NCBI GenBank assembly: GCA_021736575.1
Contig: JAIPFP010000022.1
Location: 1 to 44,400 of the forward strand
Direction: 5' to 3'
From: Pirellula sp.
GTDB lineage: Bacteria > Planctomycetota > Planctomycetia > Pirellulales > Pirellulaceae
DNA: 44,400 nt
Positions 27,710-35,733 of this stretch are shown piece after piece. The number at the start of each line of letters is the position of its first letter. Position 1 is the first letter of the stretch. Position numbers and translations under genes: made by a program. The notes below the pieces were generated by a model, which saw only the letters and a program-made list of their open reading frames with translations, made no database searches and had not been told where the DNA came from.

Positions 27710-28405
27710 TTAGAGGCGACGTGAGATGGATGGAGCTTGCGATGAGCTGAGTTCAAGTGAACTTGCCACATCAACCCGGTCAAGGCCCGAACTCGCGGAG
27801 ACCGTTGCATTGGAAGTGCGCAATCCCACCGAAAGAATGCTGTCATGGGAGTCCGAATCAATCATTTCCCAAGAACCATTGTCTTGTTCTGTCTTCCAAA
27901 CATCTTGCAGGTCAGTGGCTTTCAGCTTGTGTGCCACGAGACTTGCTAACGGCTCAGGTATAACAACGGCGATGGTCTCGTTCGCATGCTTTTTGCAGAG
28001 TTTGTTGATCATCTTTTCAACTCTGGCTTCGGCTTCACCGACGGTTTCTCCGCCCGGTGGGCAAAATGCTCTTGGATTTTCTTGGAGCTGCTTAAACAAA
28101 CGAGGCTGCTGACGCTTTAATTCGTCGATCAACTTGCCTTGCCAAAGACCATGATCGAGATTGCGAAAGCACTCGCAGACCTTCCATTTCGCCTTGGTTT
28201 GTTCGGCGATCTCGCGAGCCGTGCATTGAGCGGACTCACATGGCCCACTGTAGACCACGGAAATGGGAAGGTTTGCCATTTCGCTGGCGATTCGGCAAAC
28301 CTGTTCCAAGCCAGCGGCAGACAGAGGCATATCCAAGCAACCTTTGATTCGCTCTTGCTCATCGAAGGCAGTGGAACCGGGTCGCACGACAACAACATTA
28401 CACAT
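27710..28405 (-). CDS. Histidine phosphatase superfamily-like protein lacking both catalytic His residues
   Basis: MCNVVVVRPGSTAFDEQERIKGCLDMPLSAAGLEQVCRIA...VVYSGPCESAQCTAREIAEQ...FRNLDHGLWQGK...PPGGETVGEAEARVE...AVVIPEPLASLVAHKL. Confidence 0.85.
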   Translation of the reverse strand: MCNVVVVRPGSTAFDEQERIKGCLDMPLSAAGLEQVCRIASEMANLPISVVYSGPCESAQCTAREIAEQTKAKWKVCECFRNLDHGLWQGKLIDELKRQQPRLFKQLQENPRAFCPPGGETVGEAEARVEKMINKLCKKHANETIAVVIPEPLASLVAHKLKATDLQDVWKTEQDNGSWEMIDSDSHDSILSVGLRTSNATVSASSGLDRVDVASSLELSSSQAPSISRRL

Positions 28406-28453
28406 ACACAAAAATTCCGGAGAGTAACTCAGCGATTGACTTCGCGCGGCACC

Positions 28454-29173
28454 TTATGTTTGCATTACGCGACGCAATCGAGTCATCGCCTGGCAGTAGT
28501 CTGCTTGGCGAAAGAGAGCAGAACCAACAACGAGTAGGTCCGCTCCGTTGGCCGTACATTGGCCAACTGTTTTTTCATTCACTCCGCCGTCGACTTCGAG
28601 GAGAAGTCCAGGACCGAAGGAACGACGTAGTTCGGATAAACGCTCAAGTGCGATAGGATTAAACGCCTGCCCCCCAAAACCGGCTTCGACGCTCATCACC
28701 AACACCAAGTCGCAATCGGGCACAAATGGGAGCAACAGATTGAAATCGCTGGAGGGATTGATGGCAAGACCCGCCGCAACTCCTCGCGACTTTAGCTTTT
28801 CGAGCAAAGGTTTTGGTGCATTGAGGGCCTCGATGTGAAACGTGATACTGTTGGCTCCAGCATCAACGAATTGCTCTGCATACTTGGTTGGATCACTGAT
28901 CATCAAATGAACATCCAACGGCAGTTGCGTAACTTTTCGCAACGCATCGACGATCGGCATGCCATACGTCAAATTGGGAACGAAATGCCCATCCATCACG
29001 TCGAGATGCAGACAATCAACGCCCGCTTCCTCCAGCAATCGAACTTCGCGTTCCAAGTTGGCGAAGTCGCACAAAAGCAGGGAAGGAAGGATTGTTGGAC
29101 GAGCACCCCTAAGGGTTTCGATTGTCTGGGCACGAGAACGAGGCTCGGACATATACGTTGTATTAATGGGCAT
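28454..29173 (-). CDS. rpe: Ribulose-phosphate 3-epimerase
   Basis: ILPSLLLCDFANLEREVRLLEEAGVDCLHLDVMDGHFVPNLTYGMPIVDALRK...PLDVHLMI...LVLVMSVEAGFGGQAF...LLEVDGGVN. Confidence 0.96.
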   Translation of the reverse strand: MPINTTYMSEPRSRAQTIETLRGARPTILPSLLLCDFANLEREVRLLEEAGVDCLHLDVMDGHFVPNLTYGMPIVDALRKVTQLPLDVHLMISDPTKYAEQFVDAGANSITFHIEALNAPKPLLEKLKSRGVAAGLAINPSSDFNLLLPFVPDCDLVLVMSVEAGFGGQAFNPIALERLSELRRSFGPGLLLEVDGGVNEKTVGQCTANGADLLVVGSALFRQADYCQAMTRLRRVMQT

Positions 29174-29413
29174 GGAACGACTTGCTGCTTCAAAACGACA
29201 GCAAACCACTTAGAAGTGGATACTAGAATAGATAATGGTCGGTGGTTTCGACAAGGGGCAATCTGCGTCTTCGTTCAAGGATGCACCTAACAACGCGCGC
29301 AAATTATCGTCCGCAAAGTCTTTACGGCTTTCAAAATGAATCAAGCGATGGTGCGAAATGCTTGGATATTCTGTGCGAAGCACATCGGTATGAGTCTTCG
29401 AGTGAAACAAACT

Positions 29414-29467
29414 GATAGCCCCGGTTCTCGACGAATGTCGAGCCATTGGAAAACCGGGGCTAGCGCC
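29414..29467. repeat. REP-like palindrome, second copy of the 14071-14131 family
   Basis: GATAGCCCCGGTT (29414-29426) / AACCGGGGCTAGCGCCC (29452-29467), then caatggct as at 14131. Confidence 0.88.
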
Positions 29468-29620
29468 CAATGGCTAATTGGGTTGAAAAACAGTTGCGGA
29501 TGTGCTTATTTCAGTAAACGCCACCGCCGCTGCAACTTGCGCCCCGCCCGTCCGCGTGAAGCGACAAATGAGTTCCTGTCGCTTCAGAATGTGCCGATTA
29601 AGCAATTTAAACCCTAGATG

Positions 29621-29760
29621 CGGCCGTCGCTCAACGGCAAGGCTTGGTAAAGCCGATCAAGAGAAAAGAACGGATTGGTAAGTCGGATCAATCGAAAGAT
29701 TGATCGTCCGACAACAAGGGTCATGGTGTGACGATGGAGCGGTACACCATGGCCTTTTTT
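29621..29760 (+). ncRNA. Candidate structured ncRNA ending in an intrinsic terminator
   Basis: Serial hairpins: GCCGT-CGCTCA-ACGGC; GGCTT-GGTA-AAGCC; GTCGGATCAATC-GAAA-GATTGATCGTCCGAC (GNRA loop); terminator GGTCATGGTGT...ACACCATGGCC-TTTTTT. No plus-strand ORF upstream. Confidence 0.5.
29719..29760 (+). terminator. Strong rho-independent terminator
   Basis: 11-bp stem (one G-T) GGTCATGGTGT / ACACCATGGCC followed by T6. Confidence 0.85.
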
Positions 29761-29826
29761 GATTGTTACTCCAAATTCCCGTTTCGGTCCGCGAACGGTG
29801 GCTAAGCCAGAACGACTGAGTCTGCG

Positions 29827-31017
29827 CTACATTCGAACGTCCATGATCGAAAAGTCGTCGTCCAGCCCATTATTGCCCTTCAGCATTCTAACGTGTTGTA
29901 TCAGTCGATCCATCTTGTTTTGATCCTCGTTGTCTGGCTGCGACATGAACTGGATGAACTCTCGAAACGTCCAAGTCTCTCCGTCCTGTTTGTGAACTTC
30001 GAATGCCCCGTCACTATAGACGAAAATCCGAGAATTCTCAGGAACGATGATCTCCTTCTGCTCAAATGAGTCCCACTCAAACATGCCAACTCCAGGATTG
30101 AGTGACTCCAGCTCGGTCGGGGCTATCTGCCCTGGTCTAAATAGCAATGCAGAGGGGTGGCCGCCCGCACACCAGACCAGTCGACGTGTCTTCATCTCGT
30201 AAACGCCGTACCACATGGTGAACGTTCTACCATCTTGTTCATCCATCTTGAAGGTATTGTTCAACGAAGTTAGCACTTGACTTGGAACGGCAAAATCGGT
30301 GTTGGGCAACGCTCGGGCTCGCAGTACATTCGATACGGCGACCCCAAGTAACGCCGACGCAAGCCCGTGCCCAGTCACATCCAACAGGAAGATCGCAAAG
30401 CGATCCTCCTCTAGCGGAAAGTACCCTAGAGAGTCACCACCCAACTCAGCGCTGGGAACAAACCGCCAATCGATCGTGATCGGCTCCGTGATCGGCGCAG
30501 GGATAAGAGACGCAACGTACTTCGCGCCCGTCTCCATTTCATTGGCCATGCGTTGCTCGCTTGCGACCAGTTTTTCAAACATTTCGTTGCGTTCAAGCAA
30601 GTTGATATAAGCGCGCGAATGGTAGCGGATCCGAGCGATCAATTCCAAACGGTCCGGCAATTTAACGAGATAATCGTTTGCCCCAAGCCCAAAGGCCTCC
30701 GACTTGGTTTTGGCATCTTCGGTCGACGAGAGAACGACAATGGGAGTGTCTTTGGTGGCAGAATGTGCCCTGAAGAATTTGACGAGCGTCAATCCATCCA
30801 CTTCAGGCATTACAAGATCTTGCAATATTACGGTCGGCCTCAACACTGCGGCCATTTCGATCGATTCAAATGGATTTCGGCAGTAGTGCAGATCGATGTC
30901 TGTTTGATCGGCCAACATTCGCTTAATCGCTTCGCCAACAATGGCTTGATCGTCAACCAATAAAACGACGATTCCCAATGGCCTTGTTTCAGGTTGCGAA
31001 TTTGCCAAACCGCCCAT
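29827..31017 (-). CDS. Response regulator with REC and SpoIIE/RsbU-type PP2C phosphatase domain
   Basis: VVLLVDDQAIVGEAIKRML...VILQDLVMPEVDGL...PIVVLSSTED...LVKLPDR; then PAELGGDSLGYF..FLLDVTGHGLASALLGVAV...VWCAGGHPSALL...IFVYSDGAFE. Confidence 0.93.
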   Translation of the reverse strand: MGGLANSQPETRPLGIVVLLVDDQAIVGEAIKRMLADQTDIDLHYCRNPFESIEMAAVLRPTVILQDLVMPEVDGLTLVKFFRAHSATKDTPIVVLSSTEDAKTKSEAFGLGANDYLVKLPDRLELIARIRYHSRAYINLLERNEMFEKLVASEQRMANEMETGAKYVASLIPAPITEPITIDWRFVPSAELGGDSLGYFPLEEDRFAIFLLDVTGHGLASALLGVAVSNVLRARALPNTDFAVPSQVLTSLNNTFKMDEQDGRTFTMWYGVYEMKTRRLVWCAGGHPSALLFRPGQIAPTELESLNPGVGMFEWDSFEQKEIIVPENSRIFVYSDGAFEVHKQDGETWTFREFIQFMSQPDNEDQNKMDRLIQHVRMLKGNNGLDDDFSIMDVRM

Positions 31018-31210
31018 CCTTTGATTCCTCGATGCTTGCCTGGGATATCACCCTTGATCGCTTTAATCGATTCAATACGCCTCCCGTTCGTGCCATTTGC
31101 TCTAGAACGTCGGTTCGTTTGCTGCATTTGCTCGCTTGCATGTTGAATCGCGAGGAGTCCAGTCTAGACTAAGATGCTTGGTTTTCCATTCGAAAATAGA
31201 GGATTCGTGA

Positions 31211-32071
31211 ATGAGTTACGACCCAAACGAAATGATGCTCGACTTATTCCGCGCCGAGGTCGAATCGCATTCGGATTCACTCACGGACTCGCTCCTCAAA
31301 CTTGAACAAGATCCGACGGCAACGAGTTTGTTGGAAGGGTTGATGCGCGCGGCTCATTCGATCAAAGGTGCGGCTCGAATCGTTCGGGTCGATCCTGCCG
31401 CAGAGGTCGCACACGTGATGGAAGACTGCTTCGTCGCCGCCCAACGAGGCGAATTGGTGCTCGAACCCGCAGGGATTGATGTCCTCCTGCGTTCCGTAGA
31501 TCTACTCTCTCAGGTTTCCGAAGCTTCTAAAAATCCCAACGTCGATTGGGCTGACTTTATCCCTGTCGTCCATGCCACCGTCGGCCAACTTCGAAGCGTA
31601 CTCAACCGACAACCTCTCCCTGTCGAAGCGTTAGACGCGTCGAGTTCGACTACCGTCGAGCCGCGTACTTTGGAGCCGAAAGCAATCGAACCGCAAGCAA
31701 TCGAACCGCAAGCAATCGAGCCGAAAGCTGCCGAGCCGAAAACCGTAGCTGTTCGCGAGGAAGAATTCTTCCAGGCAACGGCACTTGCGACTGGTCAAAC
31801 GAATCGCATTTCCATACCGACGTTCTTAAACGTTCACAACGCGGACTCGATTCGACTCGAAATACTCGCGAAATTGCAATACAAACCGCAGCACGTCGAG
31901 GTGATTCTCGATTTGTCGCAAACCCAAGATCTCGATGCGGTTGGTCTTGCGCTCTTACATTCTGCAATCCAATTCGCGAAAAATACAAACCGTACCATCG
32001 CGTTTGAAAATGTTTCGTCCGACTTACGACCCGCACTCCATGCAATCGGCGTCACGAGCAAGGACGCTTAG
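31211..32071 (+). CDS. Hpt-linker-STAS protein
   Basis: LMRAAHSIKGAARIVRVDPAAEVAHVMED (Hpt) - EPKAIEPQAIEPQAIEPKAAEPK linker - ISIPTFLNVHNADSIRLEILAKLQYKPQHVEVILDLSQTQDLDAVGLALLHSAIQFAKNTNRTIAFENVSSDLRPALHAIGV (STAS-like). Confidence 0.82.
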   Translation: MSYDPNEMMLDLFRAEVESHSDSLTDSLLKLEQDPTATSLLEGLMRAAHSIKGAARIVRVDPAAEVAHVMEDCFVAAQRGELVLEPAGIDVLLRSVDLLSQVSEASKNPNVDWADFIPVVHATVGQLRSVLNRQPLPVEALDASSSTTVEPRTLEPKAIEPQAIEPQAIEPKAAEPKTVAVREEEFFQATALATGQTNRISIPTFLNVHNADSIRLEILAKLQYKPQHVEVILDLSQTQDLDAVGLALLHSAIQFAKNTNRTIAFENVSSDLRPALHAIGVTSKDA

Positions 32072-32072
32072 T

Positions 32073-35000
32073 ATGGTAAATACTCCCCATGCAGACTTTG
32101 TGCTGGAATCCCGCGAACATCTTCAACTATTGGAACGCTCGATGCTTGCGCTTGAAAAAGCGACAAGCCCTGAGGCGAGAAACGCTTGCATTGACTCAAG
32201 TCTACGCGCCGTTCATTCGCTGAAAGGGAACGCCGGGTTTCTCGGTTTCCAATCGGTCCAACGGCTCGCGCATGCAACGGAGAGCGTTCTCGAAAACTTT
32301 CGCAATCACGTCCATTCCCCGCCCATCGCGGTTGTCGAGGCCATATTGTTGGCCAGCGATCGGCTCTCCTCCATGATTGAGGACCTTGGATTTAGCGAGT
32401 CGCACGATATCTCGGAACTGATAAAGACATTGCACGCGTTGGCCGTGGATACGAGCGATCCCGTTCAGAATGCACCGAAGAACGTGATTCCAATCAACCT
32501 GCGCATGCCCTCACCGCCGGCATCTGTAGTACCACTTCTGGATTCCATTCGAACGCTTGGTTCTCTTCGTGAATCGCAATTAACCCAAGTTGATCTTCAA
32601 ACACCCACTGCAAACTGGTCCGTTGCGGAACTGCGTCTTCAAGGGCGATTGCATACCGACCGATCGGTTATTGAAGTGCAACGGCATTTATCGCAAACTG
32701 GGGCCGCGGTTCCGTGGCGTGACCTAGGAGCCAATGAGATAAGCGGGCTCAATGCCCAGCAACTCCTACAGCATTTAGCCGCTGTCCAAGGTGAACTGGT
32801 ATATGAACCGACACGCTTGGATCTTGGTTTGCCAGTTCAGCCCATCGTTTGGAACCAAGCGGTAAGCGATTTGCCAATCCAGCCAATCGTCAAAGTAACG
32901 CCAATCGTCCATGTAACGCCAATCGTCCATGTAACAGGGTCGCCTACAAACCACCCCGAAAACATTCAGCCCAAACCCATTCAACAAGTCGACGAAACCG
33001 TCGCCACCACACCACCAGTAAAAACGTCATCGAATGAACTCGTGATCCATCAAGAGCCAATCGCCTCTGAGGATCGAAAGGAAATTGTGAGCAAGCCAAC
33101 AGGCGATGCTGCTACAAATTCCTCACCGACCGAAAAAACGACAAGTCTGCGCATTCCAGTGGATCTGCTTGATCGTTTGATGAACCTCGTTGGCGAGTTA
33201 ACGCTTATTCGGAATCAATCTCTGCTAGCCTTCGAGGAAATCGAGGGTACGTCCCGAGCCGTTATCCAGCGTCTCAACTCCGTCACGACCGAACTGCAAG
33301 ATGCCGTTCTAAAAACGCGCATGCAACCCGTCGGACATCTGTTTGGTCGATTTCCTCGGATGGTACGTGACTTGGCGAGGCAACTTGGCAAACAAGTCGA
33401 ACTCGTCATGGTTGGTCAAGAAGTCGAGTTGGACAAGACGGTGCTAGAGCAACTCTCGGACCCCCTGATCCATTTGATTCGAAATAGCATCGACCATGGT
33501 CTGGAAACTCCTGAGGTGCGAATCCGGTCTGATAAACCGAGTGTTGGCCGCGTAACCCTGTCTGCTACGGCAGCCGATGGCCAAGTCATTATCGAAATCC
33601 GCGACGACGGTCGCGGCATTGACCCAAACGCAGTTCGCGCTAAGGTATTGGCTCTCGGCCTGAAGACGGAGGCCGAGCTTCAAAAAATATCGAGCAAGGA
33701 GCTCTACTCTTATATCCTTCTTCCAGGCTTCTCGACGGCAAGGCAAGTCAGTGATGTTTCAGGCAGAGGCGTCGGCATGGATGTCGTGAAGACCAACGTC
33801 GAACGATTGGAAGGCTCCTTGACGATCGACTCAGCGCCCGGAATGGGGACGTCGATGATTTTAAGGGTTCCCCTCACATTGGCAATCATACCCTGTTTGA
33901 TTGTAACGGTCGGGAAAGAACGTTTCGCGGTTCCACAGCGTGGTCTTGAAGAGATCGTGTGCCTGCATCCAGGCGGTGAAAGTTTTATCGAACACTCGTA
34001 CGATTCTGAATTGCTTCGGTTGCGCGATGTGCTCTTGCCGGTCGTCCGATTCAGCGAAGCTCTCCGGTGCAAGTCGACGTTTTGTGCGGAGACCAAGTTG
34101 GCGATCCTCGCCGCAAACTCTCCTGCCGATCGAGATCCTCAGCGTATCGAGTATATTTTGGTCCTGCGAACCAAGGGGCGCAAATTCGGATTGCTGGTGG
34201 ACGATGTTCGAGGCACCGAAGAGGTCGTTGTGAAACCGATGCACCCATCGCTCAGAAAAATTGGTATCTTTGCGGGCGCTACCTTGATGGGGGATGGTCG
34301 TGTTGCGTTGATTGCAAATATCGATGGAATTGCCGAACATGCGGATTGTTATGGCGTAGAGCCTCCACAAAGTTCCGGAATATTGAATCGAGACCCCGCT
34401 GAAGTGCATCGCGTTTTGCTCTTTGAGTTTGGTCCGAAAGAACTGTTCGCTTTGCCATTGGTACAGGTGCGACGCATTGAATCGATCGCCATGAATCAAG
34501 TTGAGTACATTGGCGATCAGGCCTTCATCACGATCGATGGAGTGTCAACTCGCATCATTCGACTAGACAAGTTTCTCAATGTTTCGACGTGCGAGCAATC
34601 TCCGATGATGCATTTGCTATTGCCAAAGTTCGTGAAGGAACCGGTGGGGATTCTTGTTTCCCGAATCGTAGATACAGAATCACTATCCATTCAAATGCAG
34701 GAAGCTTCCATCGAAGATCCAGGTATCCTTGGTACAGCTATCGTTCGAGAGCGGTTGACGTTGTTCTTGGACATTCAGTACTTGCGAGAAGGAATCTTCG
34801 GGCGGGCGAGAGCATTGAGCACTTCCCAGTCTCGAGAAGTGGGCCTGGTGAGCTCGCCGCAGGTGAAAGCAACGCTCGATGTTGTTCCGCACATACTACT
34901 TGTCGACGACACACCCTTCTTTCGAGAAGTGGTTCGACGGTATTTCGAACGAGACGGATTCGTCGTAACAACCGCGATCGACGGCAACGATGGAATGCGA

Positions 35001-35267
35001 AAACTAGCAGAAGGTGACTTTGATTTAGTGGTTTCCGATATTGAAATGCCCAACTTAGATGGCTGGGGATTCTGCCAGGCTGCTCGCAAGGCCGGATACA
35101 AAACACCGTTTATGGCCCTCACATCGCTGTCCAAAACCGAGAACTCCGCCAGAGCAATCGAATGTGGTTTTGACGGTTTCGAGGAGAAGCTCGACCACGA
35201 TCGACTCATCCATTCGGTCCGCAAGATGTTGGGATTGATCGCCGAGGAGCAGCAAGATGGAAACTGA
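32073..35267 (+). CDS. cheA: Hybrid chemotaxis histidine kinase CheA (Hpt, dimerisation/HATPase, two CheW-like domains, REC)
   Basis: LRAVHSLKGNAGFLGFQSV; LMNLVGELTLIRNQ; LIHLIRNSIDHGLETPE; DDGRGID; GRGVGMDVVKTNVERLEGSL; two CheW-like segments; VPHILLVDDTPFFREVVRRYFERDGF...VVSDIEMPNLDGW. Confidence 0.95.
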   Translation: MVNTPHADFVLESREHLQLLERSMLALEKATSPEARNACIDSSLRAVHSLKGNAGFLGFQSVQRLAHATESVLENFRNHVHSPPIAVVEAILLASDRLSSMIEDLGFSESHDISELIKTLHALAVDTSDPVQNAPKNVIPINLRMPSPPASVVPLLDSIRTLGSLRESQLTQVDLQTPTANWSVAELRLQGRLHTDRSVIEVQRHLSQTGAAVPWRDLGANEISGLNAQQLLQHLAAVQGELVYEPTRLDLGLPVQPIVWNQAVSDLPIQPIVKVTPIVHVTPIVHVTGSPTNHPENIQPKPIQQVDETVATTPPVKTSSNELVIHQEPIASEDRKEIVSKPTGDAATNSSPTEKTTSLRIPVDLLDRLMNLVGELTLIRNQSLLAFEEIEGTSRAVIQRLNSVTTELQDAVLKTRMQPVGHLFGRFPRMVRDLARQLGKQVELVMVGQEVELDKTVLEQLSDPLIHLIRNSIDHGLETPEVRIRSDKPSVGRVTLSATAADGQVIIEIRDDGRGIDPNAVRAKVLALGLKTEAELQKISSKELYSYILLPGFSTARQVSDVSGRGVGMDVVKTNVERLEGSLTIDSAPGMGTSMILRVPLTLAIIPCLIVTVGKERFAVPQRGLEEIVCLHPGGESFIEHSYDSELLRLRDVLLPVVRFSEALRCKSTFCAETKLAILAANSPADRDPQRIEYILVLRTKGRKFGLLVDDVRGTEEVVVKPMHPSLRKIGIFAGATLMGDGRVALIANIDGIAEHADCYGVEPPQSSGILNRDPAEVHRVLLFEFGPKELFALPLVQVRRIESIAMNQVEYIGDQAFITIDGVSTRIIRLDKFLNVSTCEQSPMMHLLLPKFVKEPVGILVSRIVDTESLSIQMQEASIEDPGILGTAIVRERLTLFLDIQYLREGIFGRARALSTSQSREVGLVSSPQVKATLDVVPHILLVDDTPFFREVVRRYFERDGFVVTTAIDGNDGMRKLAEGDFDLVVSDIEMPNLDGWGFCQAARKAGYKTPFMALTSLSKTENSARAIECGFDGFEEKLDHDRLIHSVRKMLGLIAEEQQDGN

Positions 35268-35727
35268 ATCCGTAAAGTATTGCACATTCGAAGCGGCAGG
35301 GCGATTATTCGGTGTTCCCTTGATCGACATTAAGGAAATCACGGCTGAGACGAACTACACTTGCATACCACACGCCCCCGAGTGCGTAAGCGGATATGTC
35401 AACATCCGAGGCAACATCATCCTAGGACTGGACCTAAAACAAATTCTCGCCTTGCCGGCCAAAGAAGAAGACGTGTCGAAGCGGATGGTGATCTTCAAGT
35501 CCACCGTTGGCCCTGCCTTTGGGTTACTGGTCGACGAAATAGGCGAAATCGTATCGGTTTCAAGCCAGGATATCACTTCAGACTCGACGAGCATTGGCTC
35601 GGAACTGCAAGGCCTGAGCGGACTAGTTCAAAATATCTGTCGACTTCCAAATCAATTGTTAGTTGTACTCAATCCGCGAAAATTTCTACCCATCATTGAA
35701 AAAGAACTTTACCAACCCAGTCGGTAG
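35257..35727 (+). CDS. cheW: Chemotaxis adaptor CheW
   Basis: VKYCTFEAAGRLFGVPLIDIKEITAETNYTCIPHAPECVSGYVNIRGNIILGLDLKQIL; overlaps cheA by 11 bp. Confidence 0.95.
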   Translation: METESVKYCTFEAAGRLFGVPLIDIKEITAETNYTCIPHAPECVSGYVNIRGNIILGLDLKQILALPAKEEDVSKRMVIFKSTVGPAFGLLVDEIGEIVSVSSQDITSDSTSIGSELQGLSGLVQNICRLPNQLLVVLNPRKFLPIIEKELYQPSR

Positions 35728-35733
35728 TCCATC

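Noticed and set aside
29621-29654. tRNA gene (ggccgtcgctcaacggc resembles a tRNA D-arm)
   Set aside because: No anticodon arm, T-arm (GTTCRA) or CCA-compatible acceptor stem could be found in the right spacing.
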